Of a stretch of 9,517 nt of DNA, positions 1 to 5,883 are shown piece by piece (position 1 is the stretch's first letter; each line of letters starts with the position of its first letter). Source of the DNA: an uncultured Clostridia bacterium. GTDB lineage: Bacteria > Bacillota > Clostridia > Oscillospirales > Acutalibacteraceae. The stretch spans positions 1 to 9,517 of the forward strand of contig CANQSG010000072.1 in the NCBI GenBank assembly GCA_947626485.1, written 5' to 3'. The translations under genes were made by a program, and so were the position numbers. A model generated the notes under the pieces. The model did not search any database. It was not told the DNA's origin and worked only from the letters and a program-made list of their open reading frames with translations.

Positions 1-652
1 CCCGCTCGATGCCATCCGGCTTTTCGTACCCGACCAGCACGTCGGCGTTGCCGCCCGCCTCGCCCGCCGAAAGCTCGCCGCGCGTGTCGACGAGGGCGAC
101 CCGGCGGCAGACCCCGTCGAACCCGTCGGCGAGCCGGCGCGCGAACTCCCGCAGCAGCGTCGTTTTGCCGCTGCCCGGCGGCCCGGCGATCAGCAGCCCG
201 CCGCCCGTGTAGCGCCGCAGCAGTCCGTCAGCGCAGCCGGGGACGCTTCGCGCGATGCGCAGGTTGATCGAGGTCACGTCCCGCACCGCACCCGATTCGC
301 TCAGCGTCCCGCAGACCCCGGCGCGGCAGCCGCCCGGCAGCCGCAGGTAGCCCTGCCGCAGCTCCGATTCATGCGCGTAGACCGACCGATTGCAAAGCGC
401 GAGAAAGCAGGCCTGCAACGTCTCGTCGTCGAGCGGGTCCTCGCCCGGCGAGACGCGCGTCATGCACCCCCGGCGGCCGACGAAGCGGGTCTCGCCCCCG
501 ACCGTCAGGGCGATCGCCCCGCCGCTGCGCAACCGGATCTCCTGCGCGCGCGCCCGCACCGAATCGGGCAAATCGAGCAAAATCGCCGCCAGCCGCGCCG
601 GAAGCAACCTCGCCGCCCGATCAAACGCCCCGCAATCCAAACCCGCAACCAT
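1..652 (-). CDS. spoIIIAA: Stage III sporulation protein AA (SpoIIIAA), N-terminal part, runs off the left edge
   Basis: My translation of the minus strand gives 217 residues from an ATG at 652-650, open to the window edge; family members are about 300 residues, so the C-terminus is missing. An AGGGGTGA-type ribosome binding site lies at 668-661. Visible motifs are CNRSVYAHESELRQGYLRLP at about 87-106, the SpoIIIAA-typical stretch DVTSINLRIARSVPGCADG at 125-143, a Walker A loop GPPGSGKT at 157-164, and VDTRGEL at 188-194, followed by DVLVGYEKPDGIE. The last two correspond to the VDERSEIA and DVLD.CPKA.G blocks of the family. SpoIIIAA is the secretion-type ATPase of the mother-cell to forespore channel, acting at the mother-cell face of the outer forespore membrane. 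In known genomes it is the first gene of the spoIIIA operon, which would continue leftwards here. The Thr in DTRGEL, where DER is usual, is a small oddity. A different AAA-type ATPase is unlikely given the N-terminal motifs. Confidence 0.9.
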   Translation of the reverse strand, partial: MVAGLDCGAFDRAARLLPARLAAILLDLPDSVRARAQEIRLRSGGAIALTVGGETRFVGRRGCMTRVSPGEDPLDDETLQACFLALCNRSVYAHESELRQGYLRLPGGCRAGVCGTLSESGAVRDVTSINLRIARSVPGCADGLLRRYTGGGLLIAGPPGSGKTTLLREFARRLADGFDGVCRRVALVDTRGELSAGEAGGNADVLVGYEKPDGIER

Positions 653-670
653 CTCTCCCGTCACCCCTTT

Positions 671-754
671 CCGTTCTTCACTCTTCACTCATCACTCCCG
701 CGCCCGCAGGCGCGGCTCCCCCGTTCTTCACTCTTCACTCTTCACTCATCACTC
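671..754. repeat. Duplicated heptamer-repeat element with a hairpin between the copies
   Basis: Two copies of a short array built from the 7-mer TTCACTC occur here. Copy 1 (671-697) is CCGTTC, two TTCACTC units and a closing ATCACTC. Copy 2 (721-754) has the same head and tail with three TTCACTC units. A perfect 7-bp hairpin, CCGCGCC-CGCA-GGCGCGG, at 698-715 directly abuts copy 1. Read on the minus strand, the units are GAGTGAA, so the array contains repeated TGA triplets. It lies between the metH terminator and the spoIIIAA ribosome binding site. The length difference of exactly one unit suggests slippage. Function is unknown. It is not a CRISPR array because there are no unique spacers. Confidence 0.75.
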
Positions 755-790
755 TAATCCTATGCTGCCTGTCCCCCCGTTAGAACGCGC

Positions 791-821
791 AAAAACCCGC
801 CCGAGTCAGCCTCGGACGGGT
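791..821 (-). terminator. Intrinsic terminator of the metF-metH operon
   Basis: Read on the minus strand, ACCCGTCCGAG (821-811) pairs with CTCGGGCGGGT (805-795). The stem is 11 bp with one G-T wobble and a 5-nt loop, followed by a run of five T (795-791, the first being the last base of the stem). It begins about 25 nt after the metH stop codon and is oriented to stop metH transcription before spoIIIAA. Confidence 0.88.
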
Positions 822-846
822 GCGGTGAAATTGAAGCTTTGCGGCG

Positions 847-3261
847 TCAGCGGGTTTGCAGGACGGCTTCGGCGTAGCGGACGGTCTCCATGGCGTCCTT
901 GGAATAGCAGTCGGCGCCGATCTGGTCGGCGTATTCCTGCGTCAACACCGCGCCGCCGACGACGGTGCGGCACCACGGCGCGCGTTCGCGCAGCAGGCGA
1001 ATGGTCGCCTCCATCGCCGGGACGGTCGTCGTCATCAAAGCGCTGAGCCCCGCCAGCGGCGCGTGCAGCTCGACGACGGTCTCGACGACCCGCTCGGGCG
1101 GCACGTCCTTGCCGAGGTCGACGACCCGGAAGCCGTAATTTTCCAGCAGCAGCCGGACGATGTTCTTGCCGATGTCGTGGATGTCGCCCTGCACCGTCGC
1201 CAGCACGAAGGGGCCCTTCCCGGCGGGCTGTGCCTGTCCGGCGAGGGACGCCTTGACCGCTTCGAAGGCGCTTTTCGCCGCCTCGGCGCTCATGAGCAGC
1301 TGCGGCAGGTAGACCGTCTTTTTCTCGAAGCCCTCGCCGACGGTGTTCAGGGCGGGGATGACGTCGCGGTCGATCAACGCGAGGGGGGCTGTCCCCGCCG
1401 AAAGCAGCGCGTCGGCGAGCTCGCGCGCGCGCTCCCTGCGCCCCTGCAAAATCGCGGTTTGCAGCTCGGAGGCCGAGGGGAGAATCTGCCCTGCCGCCTG
1501 CGCGGTTTTTTCGGCGGGCTTTGCGACCTCTGCCGGTTCCTCGGCGGCGGCGGCGATATAGGCCGCGCAGTTTTCGTCCCGCCCGCGCAGGGCGCGATAG
1601 GCAAAATAGGTCTTGCGCATCTCGGCGGAATCGGGGTTTATAATCGCGGCAGACAGCCCGTTCGCGAGCGCCAGCGCGAAGAAGGTGCTGTTGACCGCGT
1701 CGCGCCGGGGCAGGCCGAAGGAGACGTTGGAGATGCCGAGCGAGGTGTGACAGCCGAGCTCGGTGCGAATGCGGCGCAGCGCCTCGAGCGTCACGCGGGC
1801 GGCGTTCGGCTCGGCGCTGACGGTCATCGCCAGCGTGTCAAAGACGAGATTTTCCTTCCCGATACCGTAGGACGCGGCGGTTTCGATGATCTTGCGGGCG
1901 ACGGCGGCCCTGCCCTCCGCCGTCGGCGGGATACCGGTCTCGTCGAGCGTGAGGGCGACGATGACGCCGCCGTATTTGCGCGCCAGCGGGAAGACCGCCT
2001 CCATGCTCTCGCGCTTGCCGTTGACCGAATTGAGCATCGCCTTGCCGTTGTACCGCCGCAGCGCCGCCTCCATGGCGACGGGGTCGGCGGTGTCGATTTG
2101 CAGCGGCAGGTCGCAGACCGCCTGCAATTCACAGACCGTGTCGGCCAGCAGTTTGACCTCGTCGACGTCCGGCAGTCCGACGTTGACGTCGAGCAGGTGG
2201 ACGCCGCGCGCCTGCTGGCGCAGCCCTTCCGACAAAATATAGTCGGTGTCGCCCGCGCGCAGCGCCTGCTGGAACCGCTTTTTGCCGGTGGGATTGATGC
2301 GCTCGCCGATGAGGACGGGGTCGTCCGAAAGGCAGACCGCGTGGGTATAGGACGAGACGACGGTGCGCTTCGGCGGCGGCGTCGGCTGCGGGCGCAGGTC
2401 GCGCGTCGCGGCGGTCAGGGCTGCGATATAGGCGGGCGTCGTCCCGCAGCAGCCGCCGAAAAGCCGCACCCCCTGCTTGACGAGGGAGGCGACGGAAGCG
2501 GCGAATTCGGCTTCGCCGACGTCGTAACAGGTTTTGCCGTCGACCACGCGGGGCAGGCCGGCGTTGGGCTGGAACAGCACGGGCAGCGCGGTGCTTTCGA
2601 GCAGCGCCGTCACGACGCCGCGCAGCTGTTCGGGGCCGAGGGAGCAGTTCGCACCGATGGCGTCGGCGCCCATGCCCTCGAGCAGCGCCGTCATGGCCTG
2701 CGGCGTGGCGCCGGTCATCAGCTTGCCGTCGGCGCCGTAGGCGTTCGAGACGATCACCGGCAGCGAACAGTTTTCCTTTGCGGCGAGCAGCGCCGCCTTG
2801 GTCTCATAACTGTCGTTCATCGTCTCGATCAGAATGAGGTCGGCGCCCGCCTGCGCGCCGAGCCGCACCGTTTCGGCAAAGAGGCGCACGGCGTCCTCAA
2901 AATCGAGGTCGCCCAGCGGGCGCAGCATCCGGCCGCTGGGTCCTACGTCGAGCGCGACGAATTTCTCCTGCGGCGCTTCGCTCTGTTCGGCGGCAAGCCG
3001 GGCGCAGCGGACGGCGGCGGGGATGATCTCTTTTAATTCCTCGGCGGAAAAGTGCAGTCGGTTGGCGCCGAAGGTGTCGGTCGTCGCGACGTTGCTGCCC
3101 GCGTCGAAATACTGCCGGTGAATGTCGGTCAAAACGTCCGGCCGGGTCAGGCACCAGCGCTCGGGCGCCTCGCCCGGCGGCAGACCGCGCGCCTGCAACA
3201 ACGTGCCGAGGCCGCCGTCGAACCGCACCGGTTCGGTCGATAAAAATTGAGAAAAGGTCAT
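847..3261 (-). CDS. metH: Cobalamin-dependent methionine synthase lacking the activation domain
   Basis: This protein of 804 residues transfers the methyl group of 5-methyl-THF to homocysteine through methylcobalamin. The homocysteine-binding domain spans about 1-290 and has the zinc-ligand cysteines C206 (in GANCSLGP) and C271/C272 (in FGGCCGTTP). The pterin-binding domain spans about 310-560, with GERINPTG at 319-326, LLDVNVGLPDVDE at 356-368 and LQIDTADP near 387-394. An Ala/Glu/Pro-rich linker at about 570-590 leads to the cobalamin cap and binding domain (about 595-804). That domain holds the DxHxxG signature D693-I-H695-D-I-G698, where His695 is the expected cobalt ligand. It ends there; full-length enterobacterial MetH is about 1,200 residues and carries a further C-terminal AdoMet-dependent activation domain, here encoded by the gene just upstream. 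I chose the ATG at 3261 because GGAGG (3273-3269) sits 7 nt before it and the domain starts immediately. An in-frame ATG 17 codons earlier overlaps the upstream gene and lacks support. Confidence 0.96.
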   Translation of the reverse strand: MTFSQFLSTEPVRFDGGLGTLLQARGLPPGEAPERWCLTRPDVLTDIHRQYFDAGSNVATTDTFGANRLHFSAEELKEIIPAAVRCARLAAEQSEAPQEKFVALDVGPSGRMLRPLGDLDFEDAVRLFAETVRLGAQAGADLILIETMNDSYETKAALLAAKENCSLPVIVSNAYGADGKLMTGATPQAMTALLEGMGADAIGANCSLGPEQLRGVVTALLESTALPVLFQPNAGLPRVVDGKTCYDVGEAEFAASVASLVKQGVRLFGGCCGTTPAYIAALTAATRDLRPQPTPPPKRTVVSSYTHAVCLSDDPVLIGERINPTGKKRFQQALRAGDTDYILSEGLRQQARGVHLLDVNVGLPDVDEVKLLADTVCELQAVCDLPLQIDTADPVAMEAALRRYNGKAMLNSVNGKRESMEAVFPLARKYGGVIVALTLDETGIPPTAEGRAAVARKIIETAASYGIGKENLVFDTLAMTVSAEPNAARVTLEALRRIRTELGCHTSLGISNVSFGLPRRDAVNSTFFALALANGLSAAIINPDSAEMRKTYFAYRALRGRDENCAAYIAAAAEEPAEVAKPAEKTAQAAGQILPSASELQTAILQGRRERARELADALLSAGTAPLALIDRDVIPALNTVGEGFEKKTVYLPQLLMSAEAAKSAFEAVKASLAGQAQPAGKGPFVLATVQGDIHDIGKNIVRLLLENYGFRVVDLGKDVPPERVVETVVELHAPLAGLSALMTTTVPAMEATIRLLRERAPWCRTVVGGAVLTQEYADQIGADCYSKDAMETVRYAEAVLQTR

Positions 3262-3277
3262 GGGGGTTCCTCCGCGT

Positions 3278-3889
3278 TTACCGGGCTTGCCCGGCGCATT
3301 CCAGCCCGACAAAGGCCGTCACCGATTTGGTCGGCGAGAGCAGCAGGCTTTCGTTTAAGGTCAGCCCGATGCGGCGCGCGCAGTCGAGCGTTTGCATGAT
3401 GTCGCGCTGCACCGTCAGGGGCAGGTCGCCGTACCCCGGGCTGAAGCGGGGGCGGGTGCGGCGCTGCGTCTCGGCGGGCAGGGTCTCGCAAAAGCGGTCG
3501 CAAAGCGCCTCGATCCGCTCGGCGCCGACGGCTTGCAGCAGCACCGCCCGGGCGGGCGAGAGGCGGCTGTATTTCGCGATGAGCCGGTCGATGCCGACGC
3601 CGACCGTCGCGGCGAACACAACGACGCCGTCGCAGTCCCGCAGGCAGGCGGCGAGCTGCGCCGACCGGCAGGAAAAGGCGCCGAAATCGCAGGTCTCGCC
3701 CGAAAGGCGCAGCGGCAGGCGGCAAAAGCAGACCCCGTATTGCAGCGGCGCGCCTTGCACCTCGCGCAGGCAGTCGTCGAGCAGGGCGTCGAGCCGCGCG
3801 TCGGGGGCGGCGCACCCGGCGTAGCGCAGAATTTCCCGGCGGTTCACCGGCGGCGACGGGAAGGCTCTCGTCTGCGTCACGGCGCTCAT
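3278..3889 (-). CDS. Stand-alone methionine synthase activation-domain protein
   Basis: This protein of 203 residues resembles the vitamin B12-dependent methionine synthase activation domain. The key block is RFSPGYGDLPL at 148-158. It contains the RxxxGY pattern (R148, G152, Y153) that binds AdoMet in the E. coli MetH activation domain. It is followed by ARRIGLTLNESLLLSPTKSV at 171-190, typical of the small clostridial members. The central part (about 85-105) reads FAATVGVGIDRLI, also family-typical. The inferred job is reductive methylation of inactive cob(II)alamin MetH using AdoMet and an electron donor encoded elsewhere. Its ATG overlaps the metF stop in an ATGA junction with no strong ribosome binding site, so translational coupling to metF is likely. 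It stops with TAA 16 nt before the metH start. The N-terminal half is cysteine-rich (C26, C40, C54, C56, C67, C74, C82, C86); I cannot say whether these bind metal. Confidence 0.88.
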   Translation of the reverse strand: MSAVTQTRAFPSPPVNRREILRYAGCAAPDARLDALLDDCLREVQGAPLQYGVCFCRLPLRLSGETCDFGAFSCRSAQLAACLRDCDGVVVFAATVGVGIDRLIAKYSRLSPARAVLLQAVGAERIEALCDRFCETLPAETQRRTRPRFSPGYGDLPLTVQRDIMQTLDCARRIGLTLNESLLLSPTKSVTAFVGLECAGQAR

Positions 3890-4764
3890 TTGCCCAAAAT
3901 ATCCGACAGGTTCGCCTGAATCTTCGCGGCGACGTCGGGCTTGTTCATCGAATAGACGTGGACGTTCGTGATGCCGTTGGCGTAGAGGTCGATGATCTGA
4001 TCGGTCGCGTAGGCGATGCCCGCCTGCTTCATGGCGGCGGGGTCGCTGCCGAAGCGGTCGACGAGGCTTTTGAAGCGCTGCGGCATAAAGGAGCCGGACA
4101 GCCGCACGGCGCGCGCGACCTGATTCGCGTTGGTGATGGGCATTACGCCGGGGATCACGGGGACGGTGACGCCCGCCTCGCGGATTTTATACAGGAAATT
4201 ATACAGCAGGTTGTTGTCGAAAAACATCTGGGTCGTCAGGAATTCGCAGCCCGCCTCGACCTTTTCTTTCAGGCGGCGGATGTCCTCCTGCTGGTTGGGG
4301 CTTTCGGGGTGAATTTCGGGATAGCAGGCGCCGCCGATGCAGAAATCGGGGTCGGCGGCCTTGAGCTCGGCGACGAGGTCGACGGCGTGGCGATAGTCCC
4401 AACCGCTGCGATCGGCGTCGGCCAGCTCCTCGGGGATGTCCCCCCGCAGCGCCATGACGTTGTAGATCCCCGCCTCGCGCAGCGCCGCGATCTTCTCGCG
4501 CACCGTCTCGCGGGTCGAGGAGACGCAGGTCAGGTGGGCGAGCGTCGGCACGTGGTTGCGCGCCCGGATCTCCTGCGCGAGCTCGAGGGTATATCGGCTG
4601 GTGCCGCCGCCCGCGCCGTAGGTCACGCTCATAAACGCCGGGTGCAGCCGGGCGATCTCCTCGACGGCGGTGCGCACCGTCTCAAAGCTCGTTTCGGTCT
4701 TCGGGGGAAAGACCTCGAAGGAGAGGGAAAGCGTCGGTTGTCGGAGCAGTTCCGTAAGTTTCAT
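3886..4764 (-). CDS. metF: 5,10-methylenetetrahydrofolate reductase
   Basis: This cytosolic flavoprotein of 292 residues, close to the 296 of E. coli MetF, reduces 5,10-methylene-THF to 5-methyl-THF, the methyl donor for MetH. Motifs in order: SFEVFPPKTE at 15-24, where E17 matches the catalytic Glu28 of E. coli; MSVTYGAGGGTSRYT at 45-59; HLTCVSSTRE at 77-86; NVMALRGDIP at 102-111, where D109 matches the FAD/folate-contacting Asp120; EFLTTQMFFDN at 174-184; and VIPGVMPI at 203-210. I chose the ATG at 4764-4762 because AAAGGA (4779-4774) lies 9 nt upstream and the family start aligns there. A longer frame back to 4977 would cross the promoter. It is the first gene of the metF / activation-domain / metH operon and overlaps the next gene by 4 nt. 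Confidence 0.96.
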   Translation of the reverse strand: MKLTELLRQPTLSLSFEVFPPKTETSFETVRTAVEEIARLHPAFMSVTYGAGGGTSRYTLELAQEIRARNHVPTLAHLTCVSSTRETVREKIAALREAGIYNVMALRGDIPEELADADRSGWDYRHAVDLVAELKAADPDFCIGGACYPEIHPESPNQQEDIRRLKEKVEAGCEFLTTQMFFDNNLLYNFLYKIREAGVTVPVIPGVMPITNANQVARAVRLSGSFMPQRFKSLVDRFGSDPAAMKQAGIAYATDQIIDLYANGITNVHVYSMNKPDVAAKIQANLSDILGK

Positions 4765-4791
4765 ACCGCATATTCCTTTGCCAGAATTCGT

Positions 4792-4826
4792 CCCGCCGGG
4801 CGGGCGCAAACGGTCGCGAACCGTTT
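4792..4826 (-). promoter_or_regulatory. Inverted repeats in the metF 5' leader, candidate operator
   Basis: A perfect inverted repeat, AAACGGT-CGCGA-ACCGTTT, spans 4808-4826, so it lies roughly +5 to +23 relative to the predicted metF transcription start. A second GC palindrome, CCCGCC-G-GGCGGG, follows at 4792-4804. The first is well placed for a repressor that blocks early elongation or promoter clearance. It could also form an RNA hairpin in the roughly 66-nt leader. The leader is too short for the usual SAM-I or cobalamin riboswitches. The binding factor is unknown. Confidence 0.5.
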
Positions 4827-4837
4827 CTTTTAATAGT

Positions 4838-4866
4838 ATTGTAACGTGACGCCGGCATTTTGTCAA
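4838..4866 (-). promoter_or_regulatory. Sigma-A promoter of the metF operon
   Basis: On the minus strand TTGACA (4866-4861) and TACAAT (4843-4838) are separated by exactly 17 bp. This is a perfect -35 box and a one-mismatch -10 box at optimal spacing. Transcription should start near 4831, giving a leader of about 66 nt. The strength of the match suggests that regulation is by a repressor rather than an activator. Confidence 0.88.
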
Positions 4867-4888
4867 GAAACGACCGCCTTTTTGCCCC

Positions 4889-4917
4889 TTGATTTTTCGG
4901 AAGAAATCGGATAAAAT
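4889..4917 (+). promoter_or_regulatory. Sigma-A promoter of coaX, divergent from metF
   Basis: TTGATT (4889-4894) and TAAAAT (4912-4917) are spaced by 17 bp, with an AT-rich spacer start. The predicted start is near 4924, about 80 nt before coaX. Its -35 box lies 22 bp from the metF -35 box, so the two operons share one compact divergent control region. Confidence 0.8.
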
Positions 4918-4923
4918 AAGACT

Positions 4924-4985
4924 GTCCGGCCGCCCGGCTCCCGACCGAAACGGCGGGAAGCGCGGACGAAACGACACCGCCGGAC
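4924..4985 (+). promoter_or_regulatory. Potentially folded coaX 5' leader
   Basis: GTCCGGC at 4924-4930, right at the predicted transcript 5' end, is complementary to GCCGGAC at 4979-4985. Enclosed between them is a hairpin at 4940-4957, CCCG-A-CCG, loop AAA, CGGCGGG, giving seven pairs and one bulged A. The AGGAGG ribosome binding site (4993-4998) follows 7 nt after the outer helix. This could be a regulatory leader, but GC-rich DNA often makes such stems by chance and I recognise no known riboswitch. Confidence 0.35.
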
Positions 4986-5006
4986 GTTTCGCAGGAGGCG
5001 AACCCC

Positions 5007-5771
5007 ATGCTTTTGGCCATCGACGTCGGCAACACCAACACCACGCTCGGCATCTTCGACGGCGAGGCGCTGCGCAGCACGGCGCGGCTGGCGTCCGACA
5101 TGCACCGCACCGGCGACCAGTACGCCATCGAGCTGCGCGACGTGCTCGCCCTCAACGGGCTCGACAGCGCCCTCGTCACCGACGCGATCATCTGCTCGGT
5201 CGTCCCGCCGCTGAGCGACGCGCTGCAGCGCGCGGTGCAGAAGCTCTGCGGCGTCACCCCCCTCGTGCTCGGCCCCGGCGTGCGCACCGGGCTGAACATC
5301 AAGATCGACAACCCCGCCCAGCTCGGCGCCGATCTGGCGGCAGGAGCGGTCGGCGCGCTGGCGCGTTACCCGCTGCCCTGCATCGTCATCGACCTCGGCA
5401 CCGCCTCGACCATCAGCGTGCTCGACGCGCAGGGGCGCTTCCTCGGGGGTGTCATCGCCGCCGGCATCAACCTGACGCTGGAAGCCCTTGTCGGCAACAC
5501 GGCGCAGCTGCCCTCCGTCCGCATCGAAGCCCCGCCCGCCGCCATCGGCAGGAACTCGGTCGATTCCATGAAATCCGGCATCGTGCTCGGCTCGGCGTCG
5601 ATGCTCGACGGCATGATCGACCGCATCGAGGAGGAGCTCGGGCAGTCCGCCGCCGTCGTCGCCACCGGCGGACTGGCGGGCACGGTCGTCCCCCACTGCC
5701 GCCGCAAAATCGAGATCAACGACACCCTGCTGCTCGACGGCCTGCGGCTCATCTACGAAAAAAATCAATAA
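5007..5771 (+). CDS. coaX: Type III pantothenate kinase
   Basis: This 254-residue protein, of family-typical length, phosphorylates pantothenate to 4'-phosphopantothenate, the first committed step of coenzyme A synthesis. It belongs to the ASKHA-fold CoaX family. Motifs: the N-terminal phosphate loop AIDVGNTNTTLGIFDGE at 4-20; GPGVRTGLNIKIDNPAQLGA at 89-108, followed by D109, the position of the catalytic Asp in the family GADR motif; VIDLGTASTISVLD at 127-140; GGVIAAGINLTLEAL at 147-161; and ATGGLAG at 219-225. GADL replaces the usual GADR, a mild deviation. The ATG at 5007 follows AGGAGG (4993-4998) at 8 nt. CoaX enzymes generally resist CoA feedback inhibition and need a monovalent cation (family knowledge). 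The next gene is a vitamin-transporter S component, consistent with an uptake-plus-phosphorylation unit. Confidence 0.95.
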   Translation: MLLAIDVGNTNTTLGIFDGEALRSTARLASDMHRTGDQYAIELRDVLALNGLDSALVTDAIICSVVPPLSDALQRAVQKLCGVTPLVLGPGVRTGLNIKIDNPAQLGADLAAGAVGALARYPLPCIVIDLGTASTISVLDAQGRFLGGVIAAGINLTLEALVGNTAQLPSVRIEAPPAAIGRNSVDSMKSGIVLGSASMLDGMIDRIEEELGQSAAVVATGGLAGTVVPHCRRKIEINDTLLLDGLRLIYEKNQ

Positions 5772-5809
5772 CCCTGCGTCGACAAACGCGGCGCAATTTC
5801 CCGGCAATT

Positions 5810-5837
5810 ACCGCCCGCGCGGCGGTTTGCAAATTTT
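5810..5837 (+). terminator. Weak terminator-like hairpin between coaX and the transporter gene
   Basis: ACCGCC (5810-5815) pairs with GGCGGT (5821-5826) around a 5-nt loop. The following sequence is T-containing but interrupted (TTGCAAATTTT). This could attenuate transcription between coaX and the downstream gene, or be a chance palindrome. I see no convincing separate promoter for the downstream gene, so partial read-through is more likely than full termination. Confidence 0.35.
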
Positions 5838-5841
5838 AAGA

Positions 5842-5874
5842 ACTGTACCCCGCTACGGGGACAGTATCGGAGGT
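5842..5874 (+). promoter_or_regulatory. Bulged-A hairpin directly before the S-component ribosome binding site
   Basis: ACTGT-A-CCCCG (5842-5852), loop CTA, then CGGGG-ACAGT (5856-5865) gives a ten-pair stem with a single bulged A at 5847. GGAGGT (5869-5874) begins only 3 nt after the stem and lies 9 nt before the ATG. Such a position can affect ribosome access or stabilise a processed 3' cistron. It also shows that translation probably does not start at an in-frame ATG at 5827, because that would run through the hairpin. Confidence 0.55.
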
Positions 5875-5883
5875 CATGCAATC

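Noticed and set aside
671..754. CRISPR array
   Set aside because: The repeat units are 7 nt and contiguous, with no spacers of uniform length and no cas genes nearby.
653..790. Sporulation sigma-E promoter for spoIIIAA
   Set aside because: CATAGGAT near 768-761 on the minus strand is a faint -10 likeness, but no matching -35 is seen, so I do not call it.
371..1046. Plus-strand open frames over spoIIIAA and the intergenic repeat
   Set aside because: They are Arg/Pro/Ser-rich, run through the heptamer arrays and oppose spoIIIAA, whose motifs are unmistakable.
856..3036. A 726-codon open frame antisense to metH
   Set aside because: It mirrors metH codons, has an Arg/Gly/Asp/Val-rich composition and no recognisable motif. 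metH itself has every expected catalytic residue.
3262..3312. Longer MetH start 17 codons upstream
   Set aside because: It would overlap the end of the activation-domain gene and lacks a ribosome binding site, whereas the ATG at 3261 has GGAGG at 7 nt.
4765..4831. SAM, cobalamin or T-box riboswitch before metF
   Set aside because: The predicted leader is only about 66 nt and shows none of the conserved cores I would expect; only simple inverted repeats are visible.
4863..5839. Open frames of about 315 codons on both strands overlapping coaX
   Set aside because: Both cross the divergent promoters and give biased, motif-free translations; coaX is clearly the real gene.
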